Position numbers and translations under genes: made by a program | The notes under the pieces: generated by a model | Seen by the model: only the letters and a program-made list of their open reading frames with translations | What the model was told of the DNA's origin: nothing | The model's database searches: none | Shown here: piece by piece, positions 1-9,454 of the stretch | Layout of the letters: the number at the start of each line of letters is the position of its first letter | Numbering within the stretch: the first letter of the stretch is position 1 | NCBI RefSeq assembly: GCF_045862395.1 | Contig: NZ_AP023087.1 | Coordinates: 2,232,001-2,296,000, forward strand | DNA from: Marinicellulosiphila megalodicopiae | Lineage (GTDB): Bacteria > Pseudomonadota > Gammaproteobacteria > Pseudomonadales > Natronospirillaceae | Reading direction: 5' to 3' | Length of the DNA stretch: 64,000 bases

Positions 1-1970
1 CCAAATCGACGAGTTATTGAATTGTCAGCTTGTTTGAATGGTGTGAAAATTGAATCGATTTGTTTTTTTGTCAATCCAGGTCCGGTGTCGATCACACTGA
101 ATCGTAAATTAACCTTGTGTTTGTCTTTTTTAGACTTTTTAAGCTCGGTAATTCGAATGACCACTTGGCCAGATTGAGTGAATTTAATGGAATTATTACT
201 TAAATTAATCAATACCTGTTGTAAGCGTTGGCTGTCCATTATTAATGTACGAGGTACATTTTCGCCAATTTCAAATAAAAACGGTAATTTTTTCTCTTCA
301 GCGTACAAGCCAACTGTTGAGCCTACATTGTCAAGAAGTTGGCCTAGGTCGCTTTTGATTGGAGAGATATCAAATTTACTGGATTCAATTTTTGAAAAAT
401 CCATTAAATCATTGATGATGCCCAATAATGAATTGGATGATCTGAAAATACTATCTAGGTAACTTTGTACTTTAAGATCGGTATTACTTTGTTGTGCAAG
501 ATAACTCATTCCAATGATGCCATTTAATGGAGTTCGTATTTCATGGCTGATCATTGCAACAAAATTTCGTTTGTTGTCATCTTGAATGGTGATGGATTCA
601 AGTGAGTCCACTAATTTGGAGTTTTTGTTATTTAATTGGAACATCATAGCAGTGAACGTTTGAGCCAATTGACCAAGTTCATCTTTTGAGCGAATGCTTA
701 CTGTTATGTCTTGTTTCCCCTCTCCATATTCTTTAGCGGCACGTTGTAATTGTTTTAATGGAATAAGCATTCGATTATTAATGGCCATCCAAAAAACAAC
801 AAAAATACATAATGCTATTAAAAGATAAATACATGCGATCATGATTGATTCACGCTCAATGCTTTTTGTGATGGCGGTATTTTGCAATGTAAAAACGTCG
901 GGCAGTAGTTGGAATACTTTGGTATTTGTATCATATAAAATCCGATGTAATTGAGTTAACTCGGTTTTTTTTGCTTCTGCTTTTGCTGCAAATTCGGTGA
1001 TTTGATCAAGGGTACTAATGTATTTATTTAGAGTATTAACAAGTAGCTCTTTATTTGAATCGTTTAATTTTGATTGTTCAATGTGTAGAAATATCTCATT
1101 ATAATTCTTTGTAAATTGTGTTACTTGAGATTCTTCGAAGTACAGAAGGTGGTGTTCATTTAGTAGCTCATTTTCATAAACTCTTAATAAATAAATATCT
1201 TCAACAAGGGATTGTACATGGTGGCTTTCCAAAAAAGTGTGGAAAGCTTGTACGTTTTCGATGAGTCCTTTTAAGCCATTTTTCGTTTTTAAATATTGAT
1301 CTATGTTCTTATTTAAATCGGTATTCAGTTTTTTGACCTTAATATCTAAGTCTTTGGAATAATGGGTGTTTGAGTTGATTAAAGAAGTCAGTCTTTCGGT
1401 CATTTCAGGTAAGGATTGATGATCTGGCATAAAGCGTCCAGAGCGCTGAGTGTTGATTAATTCATCATTAATGCAAGTTAAAATATACATTAATTCAAGG
1501 GACTGAAAATCGTGTGCTAAATAACCTAAATCGAAACCTTGTTTTTTAATTTGGATAAACAGGCTGTCTTTGTTGTTAGTATTTAACGTTGCAACTTCAT
1601 CAAGGTAAGGTTTGTATGCATTACTAAATGCAATGCTTTGATCATAAAAAGTATCTATAACATGGGCGTGGACACTGTGTTCAAAGTAGACTTTTAAATC
1701 TAAAACCTTTTGTTGAAGCTTGCTTATGGATTGAGGTAACAACGAAAGATCAACTAATATGGGTTGTTTAAAAGAAGATAAAATTTGAAGTTCATTTTGA
1801 ATTTCATGGGCGACGGCATAAGCGTCAAGTTGATGTTGTTTATTTGCTTCAAGACGGGTCTGTGAATGACTCACACTTGATAAATGTATGTACGCATTAA
1901 CGATGCTGATTAATGCAAAAAAGGAAATGATGATAAAGATACGGGCTTTAATTGAGGTCATTGAAAACAT
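1..1970 (-). CDS. Membrane sensor histidine kinase (3' end beyond left edge)
   Basis: The reverse strand is open from an ATG at 1970 to the window edge (656 residues visible). Seen in order: a membrane segment at about residues 8-27; a helical, probably periplasmic region of about 350 residues; a second membrane segment; a HAMP linker; a HisKA motif SHEIRTPLNGI with the phospho-accepting His at about residue 476; the N-box NLSNNSIKFT; the G1 box DTGPGL; and the start of the G2 region (QADNSITRRF). It should autophosphorylate on His in response to an external signal. The C-terminus is missing, so a receiver or Hpt domain (hybrid kinase) cannot be excluded. It is divergent from the diguanylate cyclase gene with a short shared promoter region. 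The ligand is not predictable. Confidence 0.9.
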   Translation of the reverse strand, partial: MFSMTSIKARIFIIISFFALISIVNAYIHLSSVSHSQTRLEANKQHQLDAYAVAHEIQNELQILSSFKQPILVDLSLLPQSISKLQQKVLDLKVYFEHSVHAHVIDTFYDQSIAFSNAYKPYLDEVATLNTNNKDSLFIQIKKQGFDLGYLAHDFQSLELMYILTCINDELINTQRSGRFMPDHQSLPEMTERLTSLINSNTHYSKDLDIKVKKLNTDLNKNIDQYLKTKNGLKGLIENVQAFHTFLESHHVQSLVEDIYLLRVYENELLNEHHLLYFEESQVTQFTKNYNEIFLHIEQSKLNDSNKELLVNTLNKYISTLDQITEFAAKAEAKKTELTQLHRILYDTNTKVFQLLPDVFTLQNTAITKSIERESIMIACIYLLIALCIFVVFWMAINNRMLIPLKQLQRAAKEYGEGKQDITVSIRSKDELGQLAQTFTAMMFQLNNKNSKLVDSLESITIQDDNKRNFVAMISHEIRTPLNGIIGMSYLAQQSNTDLKVQSYLDSIFRSSNSLLGIINDLMDFSKIESSKFDISPIKSDLGQLLDNVGSTVGLYAEEKKLPFLFEIGENVPRTLIMDSQRLQQVLINLSNNSIKFTQSGQVVIRITELKKSKKDKHKVNLRFSVIDTGPGLTKKQIDSIFTPFKQADNSITRRF

Positions 1971-2057
1971 GGAAAGTGTTAAACCAAATAGATTGGCCAA
2001 AAACCTTACCTTAAGCTTTACTTTGTGTAAAGCATGCGTATCAAATCGAGGTTATTC

Positions 2058-3581
2058 GTGGATCAATATAAGCAAAAGTACTTAGATCAATTGGAACAAA
2101 CTGATCATTTAGATGCTCAATTTGAAGTATTAAGAAAGGCATTGGTTCATGTTAGTTTGATAGCAGATGGCCAAGATGCAAAGCTGGATGATTATCTTGG
2201 ACAATTACGAAAACATCTAAGATCCAATCAGCATGAAGTTGAGCTTGTTGAGCAACAGGTGATAATGGCTGAAAAACGCATGTCTGAGCTGGATCATGAT
2301 AAAGACAGTTTGTCTGAGCATATTGGGAAGTTATTACACGAAGACTTGGATGCATTGTTAAATGTTGCTTTGAATGAAGCCCATGTCACTAGCTTAAAAG
2401 AGTTAAAAGTACAAATGCCAGATAAATTTCATTATTTAATTGAAATGGCGCCTTGGTTAGATCGGTTTTTACAAATTAAACAGCAAATTGATATTGGAAG
2501 TACGTTTGAGTCTACGGCTGATCAATCGTCTGAATCATTTGCATGGGATGAATTATTTGAACATTTATTTCATGTGTTGGATGTCATGGAGGTGGATGAA
2601 AAAAATCAAAAAGTAACCGCAGATATAAGAGAAGAGCTCATCAGCGGATGTGATCGTCCGGTAGTTATGCGTCATGTGGCTAATATTTGTGACGTAATAT
2701 TAACTTCGCACCATGCCTTAGAAGAAGACTTTGAATTATATTTGCAATCTTTGGATGCTCAGTTATCAAAATTGCATTCGCAAATTCAAAGTAGTCAAAA
2801 TATGCACGAAGATTCCTTTGAAGCTCATGATGTGTTTTATAATAATTTGCATAAAAAAATGAAAGAAATAAACCATGATGTTCAAGGTAGTGAAGATCCT
2901 AAACAATTAAAGGCGATCATTCAGCAAAAAATGCAAAACCTGCAAACTCAAATTATGCAATTTTCAGACTCATATAAAGTTGATCAAAATAATCAAGGTG
3001 AACATTATCAATTACTTGTGAGTCAAATGACGAAATTGGAAGGGGATAATCAAAAAATGCGGGAACAGTTGCAGATTCATATTCAAAAATCTCAAAGTGA
3101 CCCATTAACCAAACTACCCAATCGAGGGAAATTTGACGAAGTGTATCTGCAAGAATTTAAACGTTATGAGCGTTATCAAACGGACTGTTGCATAGCGGTA
3201 TTGGATATCGATTTATTTAAAAAGATAAATGATTCTTATGGGCATTTAGTTGGAGATAAAGTGTTAGTCTTAATCGCAAATCAGATTAAACAAAATATTA
3301 GAGAAAGTGATTTTGTTGCTCGATATGGCGGAGAAGAATTTGTGATTATTTTGCCGCATACTGAACTGGAGCCAGCAATCAAAGCCATGAAAGCACTTTG
3401 TAATAAAATAGCAAACACTCCTTTTAATTTTAAGTCCAAGCCTGTAAATATCACTGTTAGTATTGGGGTGTGTGCCTTCAGTCAATCAATCGATCAAACC
3501 CAAGCGTTTAATCAAGCGGATCAAGCTATGTATCAAGCTAAAGCATCAGGACGTAATCAGGTTTGTAAATGGTCCAGTTAA
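2058..3581 (+). CDS. Cytoplasmic diguanylate cyclase (GGDEF)
   Basis: This protein of about 507 residues has a long helical, probably coiled-coil N-terminal region with no membrane segment and a C-terminal GGDEF domain. It should make cyclic di-GMP from two GTP. The active-site motif is GGEEF (ARYGGEEFVIILPHT). An RESD motif five residues before it matches the RxxD inhibitory site for product feedback. The domain opens with the usual DPLTKLPNR. I chose GTG 2058 because GAGG at 2048-2051 is well spaced; an in-frame ATG at 2034 is the alternative. It is divergent from the histidine kinase, and its stop overlaps the stop of the convergent hexR gene. Confidence 0.9.
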   Translation: MDQYKQKYLDQLEQTDHLDAQFEVLRKALVHVSLIADGQDAKLDDYLGQLRKHLRSNQHEVELVEQQVIMAEKRMSELDHDKDSLSEHIGKLLHEDLDALLNVALNEAHVTSLKELKVQMPDKFHYLIEMAPWLDRFLQIKQQIDIGSTFESTADQSSESFAWDELFEHLFHVLDVMEVDEKNQKVTADIREELISGCDRPVVMRHVANICDVILTSHHALEEDFELYLQSLDAQLSKLHSQIQSSQNMHEDSFEAHDVFYNNLHKKMKEINHDVQGSEDPKQLKAIIQQKMQNLQTQIMQFSDSYKVDQNNQGEHYQLLVSQMTKLEGDNQKMREQLQIHIQKSQSDPLTKLPNRGKFDEVYLQEFKRYERYQTDCCIAVLDIDLFKKINDSYGHLVGDKVLVLIANQIKQNIRESDFVARYGGEEFVIILPHTELEPAIKAMKALCNKIANTPFNFKSKPVNITVSIGVCAFSQSIDQTQAFNQADQAMYQAKASGRNQVCKWSS

Positions 3582-4420
3582 TATCGGGTTTGGCTTAGGG
3601 ATTCTTTGATTTTAGCCAATTGCTGTTGAAGCTTTTTACCTTTTTTTCTGATAACCCCAGTTGCTAACACGTCTAATATTGTTAAATGTACAAGCCTAGA
3701 CGTCATTGGGGTAAAAATATCTGTATTTTCAATGGCGTTAGTATGAATCACAATGTCTGTGAATTTCGCTAATGGAGAATCTTTTTGGGTGAGCGATATA
3801 ATCGTCGCGCCAGCTTGTTTGGCAATTTCTGCGCATTCCACTACAGAAATTGTACGTCCAGTATTTGAAATAAACACAATCACATCGCCTTTTGATGAAC
3901 TAGCCGCCGCCATGCGTTGCATTAGAATATCCGTTTGTTCTGATACTGGAGTACCTAATCTAAAAAATTTATGCACCGCATCTTTTGCAACTGGTCCTGA
4001 TCCACCCAATCCATAAAAATCTATTCTATTGGCGCTGTGCATCGCTTCAATCGCTTTGTCCATTTGCGTGATATCAATTTCCAATGAAGCTTGGGCAATA
4101 GCTTGACTGCTTGCATTGAATATTTTTTGAGTGAAAGTTGTTAAGTCATCTTCCGGTTTTACAATGTCACTGATAAATGCACTTCCTGTTGCAATAGATT
4201 GGGCTAATTGTAATTTAAAATCTGGAAATCCAGAGCACCCTACAGAGCGGCAAAATCGGTTGACTGTAGGTTCGCTCACATTTGCATGTTTTGCTAATGA
4301 AGCAATGCTTAAGCGAATAGCTTCTTCAGGAGCGAACAATATAGCTTCACCTACTTTTTTCTCTGATTTACTTAATTCATTTAATTGTTTTTCTAATTTA
4401 TTAATCAAATTATTGTGCAT
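3578..4420 (-). CDS. hexR: HexR, RpiR-family regulator of sugar catabolism
   Basis: About 280 residues, the usual HexR length. The N-terminal helix-turn-helix (SIASLAKHANVSEPTVNRF) is followed by a SIS sugar-phosphate domain (DFYGLGGSGPVAKDAVHKF). Known HexR proteins repress zwf, edd and eda and release DNA on binding 2-keto-3-deoxy-6-phosphogluconate. Here the gene is divergent from zwf, with two HexR-type palindromes between them. I chose ATG 4420 (MHNNLINKLEKQL), which matches the family start; an open extension to 4471 runs towards the operator and is unlikely. The stop shares TTAA with the convergent diguanylate cyclase gene. Confidence 0.93.
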   Translation of the reverse strand: MHNNLINKLEKQLNELSKSEKKVGEAILFAPEEAIRLSIASLAKHANVSEPTVNRFCRSVGCSGFPDFKLQLAQSIATGSAFISDIVKPEDDLTTFTQKIFNASSQAIAQASLEIDITQMDKAIEAMHSANRIDFYGLGGSGPVAKDAVHKFFRLGTPVSEQTDILMQRMAAASSSKGDVIVFISNTGRTISVVECAEIAKQAGATIISLTQKDSPLAKFTDIVIHTNAIENTDIFTPMTSRLVHLTILDVLATGVIRKKGKKLQQQLAKIKESLSQTRY

Positions 4421-4476
4421 TTTATAATCAATTTTAATGTGTTGAACAAACAGAATACCTAATTTACCCATGTGTT

Positions 4477-4491
4477 TGTAATAAAACTACA
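4477..4491. promoter_or_regulatory. HexR-type operator 1
   Basis: TGTAATAAAACTACA is a 15-bp near-palindrome matching the known HexR consensus (TGTAATTAAATTACA type). It lies 57 bp upstream of the hexR start and 123 bp upstream of zwf, so it could serve autoregulation and zwf control. Confidence 0.8.
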
Positions 4492-4528
4492 GATTTTATT
4501 AACTTTCAGTACGAATAATGTGGTATTT

Positions 4529-4543
4529 TGTATTAAAATTACA
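4529..4543. promoter_or_regulatory. HexR-type operator 2
   Basis: TGTATTAAAATTACA is a second HexR-like palindrome, 71 bp before the zwf start. Its centre is 52 bp from operator 1, about five helical turns, so both sites lie on the same DNA face. Confidence 0.8.
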
Positions 4544-4613
4544 GGCTGATTTTCTTGGGTTTTATTAAAAAAACAAGATTTTGCAGTTAAAATTCCCCTC
4601 TTTAGGAGTTTAT

Positions 4614-6086
4614 ATGTCAACCAAAGATGCACTTATTCCATGTAACTTTGTGATTTTTGGCGGTAATGGCGATCTAGCGATCCGTAAATTATTACCTGCT
4701 ATTTATCGATTAATTGAAGATGGTCACATGGCCGATGACACGATTGTTATCGGTGCTTCACGCTCAGATCTTGGTCAAGAAAAATACCAAGCAAATGTAT
4801 TAGCAGGCCTTAAAAAATTCATCCCAGATTTTAAAGAAGAAATTTGGCAGAATTTAAAACCACGCCTAAATTACACAGCAGTCGATGCTTCAAATCCAAA
4901 AAGTTTTGATAACCTAAAGAAAGCGTTGGGTAAAAACTTTGCTAAACAAACTACGACTTATTACCTATCTACTGCTCCTGATCTTTTTGGGACAACATCT
5001 GAAGGTCTAAAAGCTAAAGGTTTAATCAAAGATTGTACTCGTGTGGTACTTGAAAAACCTATTGGAAAATCATTAGAAACTTCTTACATCATAAACGACT
5101 CCGTAGCTGGTTTATTTCCTGAGAAAAATATTTACCGAATTGATCATTATTTGGGTAAAGAAACCGTTCAAAATTTAATGAGTTTACGATTTGCAAATAG
5201 TTTATTTGAACCGATGTGGACCAATGCTCATATTGATAACGTTCAAATTACTATTTCGGAAGCGGTAGGCGCTGAAGGGCGTTGGAGTTATTACGATGAA
5301 TCCGGTGCGCTTCGAGATATGGTGCAAAATCATATGTTACAGCTCTTATGCTTAGTAGCAATGGAAGTGCCTATTTCGTTGGATGCGGATTCAATTCGAG
5401 CTGAAAAATTAAAGGTTTTAAAATCTTTAAAAATTATGACTCCTGATGAAGTTGAGAAAAATGCGATCCGTGCCCAATATACGAAAGGGTCGATCAATGG
5501 CGAAAAAGTAGTGGGTTATCGTGAAGAAGAAGGCGGAAACGCCGAGTCTGAAACGGAGACCTTTGTTGCAATTCGCGCTGATATTCATAACTGGCGTTGG
5601 AGAGGTGTGCCATTTTACATCAGAACCGGTAAGCGACTACCAGAGCGTTACAGTGAAATTGTCATCGAATTTAAAAAGATACCTCACTCAATTTTCCCTG
5701 GAAATAATTTGCACGGTAATAAATTAGTGATCCGTCTTCAACCTGAAGAGTCCATTCAATTGATGATGATGAATAAAGTACCTGGCTTAGATGCAGGGGC
5801 GCCAGTTCATCCTGTTACTTTAAATTTGTCACTTCCTGATAAATACGCAAATGTCCGGGTTCCTGAAGCCTATGAGCGTTTGATTTATGATGTGATTGCA
5901 GGTAATTCAACGTTATATGTTCATCGAGAAGAGGTTGAGGCTGCCTGGGTTTGGGCTGATGCGATTTTAGATGGGTGGAAAGCTTCCTCTCGTGTGCCGC
6001 ATTCTTATGCAGCTGGTAGTTGGGGGCCTCAATCTGCATTTGAACTTGTGGCACGTTATGGTCGCAGCTGGCACGAAAGTGATTAA
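4614..6086 (+). CDS. zwf: Glucose-6-phosphate 1-dehydrogenase
   Basis: Oxidises glucose-6-phosphate to 6-phosphogluconolactone with NADP+. The 490 residues match the family length. Seen: the N-terminal dinucleotide-binding loop (VIFGGNGDLAIRKLLPA) and the catalytic signature RIDHYLGKETVQN. ATG 4614 follows AGGAG with five bases between; a TTG at 4581 in the same frame lacks a ribosome site. It is first in zwf-pgl-edd-eda, the entry to the Entner-Doudoroff pathway, behind two HexR-type operators. It ends 9 bases before pgl. Confidence 0.97.
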   Translation: MSTKDALIPCNFVIFGGNGDLAIRKLLPAIYRLIEDGHMADDTIVIGASRSDLGQEKYQANVLAGLKKFIPDFKEEIWQNLKPRLNYTAVDASNPKSFDNLKKALGKNFAKQTTTYYLSTAPDLFGTTSEGLKAKGLIKDCTRVVLEKPIGKSLETSYIINDSVAGLFPEKNIYRIDHYLGKETVQNLMSLRFANSLFEPMWTNAHIDNVQITISEAVGAEGRWSYYDESGALRDMVQNHMLQLLCLVAMEVPISLDADSIRAEKLKVLKSLKIMTPDEVEKNAIRAQYTKGSINGEKVVGYREEEGGNAESETETFVAIRADIHNWRWRGVPFYIRTGKRLPERYSEIVIEFKKIPHSIFPGNNLHGNKLVIRLQPEESIQLMMMNKVPGLDAGAPVHPVTLNLSLPDKYANVRVPEAYERLIYDVIAGNSTLYVHREEVEAAWVWADAILDGWKASSRVPHSYAAGSWGPQSAFELVARYGRSWHESD

Positions 6087-6095
6087 GAGGGTTAT

Positions 6096-6797
6096 ATGAG
6101 CTTACTAGAAAATAAATTCGCTTCAAAAGCAGAATTAGAAACGCAATTAGCAAAAAGTATCATTGCTCAATTATCTAAAGATATTGAGCAATCAGGTAAA
6201 GCCGTAATTGCAGTTTCAGGTGGTAGTACACCTAAAGCATTGTTTGAAGAATTATCAAACACTGACATCGATTGGTCAAAAGTAGTCGTGACATTGATTG
6301 ATGAACGTTGGGTTGATAACCAACATGCTGACTCTAATGAAAAATTAGTTCGTGAAAATTTGCTAAAAAACAAAGCAGCTAACGCCACGTTTTTAGCACT
6401 AAAAACCGATGATGCAACGCCAGAACAAGGTATGGCGACATTAGAGCCCATCTTAAATGAAGTTATTTCGGCTAACATCAGTGTGTCTATTTTAGGTATG
6501 GGTGGTGATTCTCATACGGCATCGTTCTTCCCGGGTGCTACGACGTTATTTAAAGCAATAGATTTAGATAACAAAGCGGCATGTCAAAACGTGACTCCTT
6601 TAACCGCGCCACATGAACGTATGACATTAACCCGCACAAGAATATTGGCGAGTAATTTATTAGCGGTTCACATTACAGGTGACGATAAATTAGAAGTATT
6701 TGAAAGCGCGAAACAATCTGCAGATTTCAACGTAACTCCAATTTCTTCTATCCTTTCTCAAACTCAAAAAGATGTTCAGTTATTCTGGGCGCCTTAA
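6096..6797 (+). CDS. pgl: 6-phosphogluconolactonase
   Basis: Hydrolyses 6-phosphogluconolactone to 6-phosphogluconate. The 233 residues are of DevB/SOL type: SGGSTPKALFEEL near the N-terminus, TLIDERWVD in the middle and a GMGGDSHTASFFPG phosphate-binding loop. It has a good ribosome site (AGAGGG) and lies between zwf and edd with 9- and 14-base gaps, so the genes are almost certainly co-transcribed. Confidence 0.96.
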   Translation: MSLLENKFASKAELETQLAKSIIAQLSKDIEQSGKAVIAVSGGSTPKALFEELSNTDIDWSKVVVTLIDERWVDNQHADSNEKLVRENLLKNKAANATFLALKTDDATPEQGMATLEPILNEVISANISVSILGMGGDSHTASFFPGATTLFKAIDLDNKAACQNVTPLTAPHERMTLTRTRILASNLLAVHITGDDKLEVFESAKQSADFNVTPISSILSQTQKDVQLFWAP

Positions 6798-6811
6798 ATT
6801 AGGACACTTAA

Positions 6812-8662
6812 ATGAAGCCAATTAATCCAGAATTACAGCGCATCACCGATCGAATCATTGAACGTAGTGCGCCTTCAAGAAAACTGTATTTAGATAATAT
6901 GCAAAAAGCGATCGAGCGTACGCCAGATCGTAACTTTTTATCTTGTGGCAACTTGGCACATGGGTTTGCTGCGTGTAATGCCTCTGATAAAAACACAATC
7001 AAAATGATGAATTCAGCAAACGTAGCTATTGTGACGTCTTACAACGATATGTTGTCTGCTCACCATCCATATGCTGAATACCCACAACAAATTAAGCAAA
7101 CGTTAAACTCAATTGGTTGTACAGGCCAAGTAGCTGGCGGCGTGCCTGCTATGTGTGATGGTGTAACTCAAGGTCAGCCGGGTATGGAATTGTCTTTGTT
7201 CTCACGCGATCAAATTGCAATGAGTACGGCGATTTCGTTATCTCACAATATGTTTGATGGCGTTATGTACTTAGGTATTTGTGACAAAATCGTACCGGGC
7301 TTAGTGATCGGCGCACTTCGTTTTGGTTATTTGCCGTCCATCTTTGTACCTGCTGGTCCAATGATGTCTGGTTTGCCAAACAAAGAAAAAGTACGTATCC
7401 GTCAAGAATACGCTCAAGGCTTAATTGGTCGTGAAGAGCTATTAAATTGCGAATCTGAATCTTATCATTCAGAAGGTACTTGTACGTTCTACGGCACAGC
7501 AAATACCAACCAAATGTTAATGGAGTTCATGGGACTTCAATTATCGGGTTCTTCGTTTGTGAATCCAGGTACGGATTTACGTCATGCTTTAACCGATGAA
7601 GCGGCCAAACAAGTGGTTCGTAATTCATCTCAAAACGGTAATTTCAAACCATTGTTTGAAATTCTAAATGAAAAAGCATTCGTAAATGGCATGGTCGGTT
7701 TGATGGTTTCAGGTGGTTCTACCAACCTAACGATCCATTTAATCGCTATGGCTCGTGCTGCAGGTATCATCATCGATTGGCATGATCTTGCTGAGATCTC
7801 TAAAGCCGTTCCATTATTGGCTAAAGTGTATCCAAACGGTCAAGCAGATGTGAACCAATTCCACGCTGCGGGCGGCTTAAGCTACCTAATGGGTGAATTA
7901 TTAGAACACGGTTTATTGCATAACGATGTGAAGACCATTACAAGTGACACATTAAAAGAATACTTAAAAGAGCCGTTCTTAGAAGGTGATCAACTTGTAT
8001 GGAAGGACGGCATCACTAAAGCATTAGACGATACCGTATTAAGTACGGTTGATGCACCGTTTAGCCCTGAAGGCGGCTTACAAGCCCTTAAAGGTAATTT
8101 AGGAACAGGTGTAATTAAGATTTCAGCTGTTGCTAAAGAGCACCAAATCATTGAAGCACCTGCCGTTATTTTTGAAACGCAACAATCGTTAGTTGATGCG
8201 TTCAAAGCGGGCGAGTTAAATAAAGATTTTATCGCGGTTATGCGTTTTCAAGGCCCTAAAGCCAACGGAATGCCTGAACTTCACCAAATGACACCACCTA
8301 TGGGTGTGCTACAAGACAAAGGCTTCAAGGTTGCGTTAGTAACTGACGGTCGTATGTCTGGTGCGTCAGGTAAAGTGCCTGCTGGTATCCATATGTCTCC
8401 AGAAGCATCTGAGGGCGGACCATTAGGTAAAATTCAAGACGGCGATATGATTCGTTTTGATGCGACAACAGGCGACTTAAACGTATTAATGGACGAAGCT
8501 GAATTTGCTGCTCGTCCATGTAAAGCATACGTACCTGGTGATTATCATCAAGGTGTGGGTCGTGAAATGTTCTCCGGCATGCGCGATCAAGTTTCTGAAG
8601 CGCAACTAGGTGCATCGATTTTCAAATTTGAAATCGACGAATTAGAAGCTAAAAACAAATAA
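6812..8662 (+). CDS. edd: Phosphogluconate dehydratase
   Basis: Dehydrates 6-phosphogluconate to 2-keto-3-deoxy-6-phosphogluconate. The 616 residues are slightly longer than typical (about 605). IlvD/Edd-family features include AGGVPAMCDGVTQG and LVTDGRMSGASGKVPAG, plus cysteines placed for a 4Fe-4S cluster. Third gene of the Entner-Doudoroff operon. A strong stem-loop separates it from eda. Confidence 0.97.
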   Translation: MKPINPELQRITDRIIERSAPSRKLYLDNMQKAIERTPDRNFLSCGNLAHGFAACNASDKNTIKMMNSANVAIVTSYNDMLSAHHPYAEYPQQIKQTLNSIGCTGQVAGGVPAMCDGVTQGQPGMELSLFSRDQIAMSTAISLSHNMFDGVMYLGICDKIVPGLVIGALRFGYLPSIFVPAGPMMSGLPNKEKVRIRQEYAQGLIGREELLNCESESYHSEGTCTFYGTANTNQMLMEFMGLQLSGSSFVNPGTDLRHALTDEAAKQVVRNSSQNGNFKPLFEILNEKAFVNGMVGLMVSGGSTNLTIHLIAMARAAGIIIDWHDLAEISKAVPLLAKVYPNGQADVNQFHAAGGLSYLMGELLEHGLLHNDVKTITSDTLKEYLKEPFLEGDQLVWKDGITKALDDTVLSTVDAPFSPEGGLQALKGNLGTGVIKISAVAKEHQIIEAPAVIFETQQSLVDAFKAGELNKDFIAVMRFQGPKANGMPELHQMTPPMGVLQDKGFKVALVTDGRMSGASGKVPAGIHMSPEASEGGPLGKIQDGDMIRFDATTGDLNVLMDEAEFAARPCKAYVPGDYHQGVGREMFSGMRDQVSEAQLGASIFKFEIDELEAKNK

Positions 8663-8677
8663 ACCATCCCTAATTAA

Positions 8678-8707
8678 TTCGACTTAAATGAAAGCATTTA
8701 AGTCGAA
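8678..8707 (+). promoter_or_regulatory. Stem-loop between edd and eda
   Basis: A perfect 13-bp inverted repeat (TTCGACTTAAATG and its complement) with a four-base AAAG loop. No T-run follows, so it is not a standard terminator. It may be an mRNA-processing or stability element that sets edd and eda levels separately; that role is inference. Confidence 0.6.
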
Positions 8708-8727
8708 ACAAAACATTGAGAAAAATT

Positions 8728-9363
8728 ATGAGCTACATCCCAAATATCGAAGTAATGAAAGCGGCTTACCCAGTAATGCCTGTATTAGCAATTGAAAACG
8801 TTGAAGATGCGATTCCTTTGGCTAAAGCATTAGTTGCTGGTGGCATTAAAGTATTAGAAGTGACTTTACGTACTGAAGCGGCAATGGAAGTGATTAAAGC
8901 CATGAAAACCGTTGAAGGCGCAATTGTCGGTGCAGGTACTGTATCTACGACTCAACAGTTAGATGAGCTTCAAGCAATTGGTTGTGATTTTGCAATTAGC
9001 CCAGGCGCAACGGATGCTTTATTAAAGCACGGTAAAAAAATCGACATGCCTTATTTACCTGCTGTTTCAACGGTTTCTGAAGTAATGAAAGCAGCGGAAT
9101 ACGGTTACAACGAATTTAAACTTTTCCCAGCTTCAATTGTGGGTGGTGCAGGTTTATTAAAAGCGATTTCAGGTCCTTTTCCTGCTTTTCGTTTTTGCCC
9201 AACTGGCGGAATCTCATCTGCCGATTACACTGATTACTTGGCATTAAATAATGTTGAATGTGTAGGTGGTTCTTGGATCGTACCTGCAGATGCTTTAAAA
9301 GCAAAAGATTGGGCTAAAATTGAGCAATTAGCTCGCGAAGCTGTTGCAAAAGCAAAAGCTTAA
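8728..9363 (+). CDS. eda: KDPG / 4-hydroxy-2-oxoglutarate aldolase
   Basis: Cleaves 2-keto-3-deoxy-6-phosphogluconate to pyruvate and glyceraldehyde-3-phosphate. The 211 residues match the family. Seen: catalytic Glu region KVLEVTLRT, GAGTV, the Schiff-base Lys in EFKLFPA, and CPTGGI. I chose ATG 8728 (MSYIPNIEVMKAAYPV); a TTG at 8716 would add four residues without improving the ribosome site. Confidence 0.97.
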   Translation: MSYIPNIEVMKAAYPVMPVLAIENVEDAIPLAKALVAGGIKVLEVTLRTEAAMEVIKAMKTVEGAIVGAGTVSTTQQLDELQAIGCDFAISPGATDALLKHGKKIDMPYLPAVSTVSEVMKAAEYGYNEFKLFPASIVGGAGLLKAISGPFPAFRFCPTGGISSADYTDYLALNNVECVGGSWIVPADALKAKDWAKIEQLAREAVAKAKA

Positions 9364-9454
9364 TATTTAGAAATTAAAGAAACTATAGCCCTTTAACAGT
9401 GAAGGGTTATTATCGATAGTTAATGTATTACTTTAAGTGTAAAGAGGTCTCATT

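Noticed and set aside
2034..2057. Eight extra N-terminal codons (ATG 2034) for the diguanylate cyclase
   Set aside because: No ribosome site before 2034, while GTG 2058 has GAGG at a good distance; kept only as an alternative.
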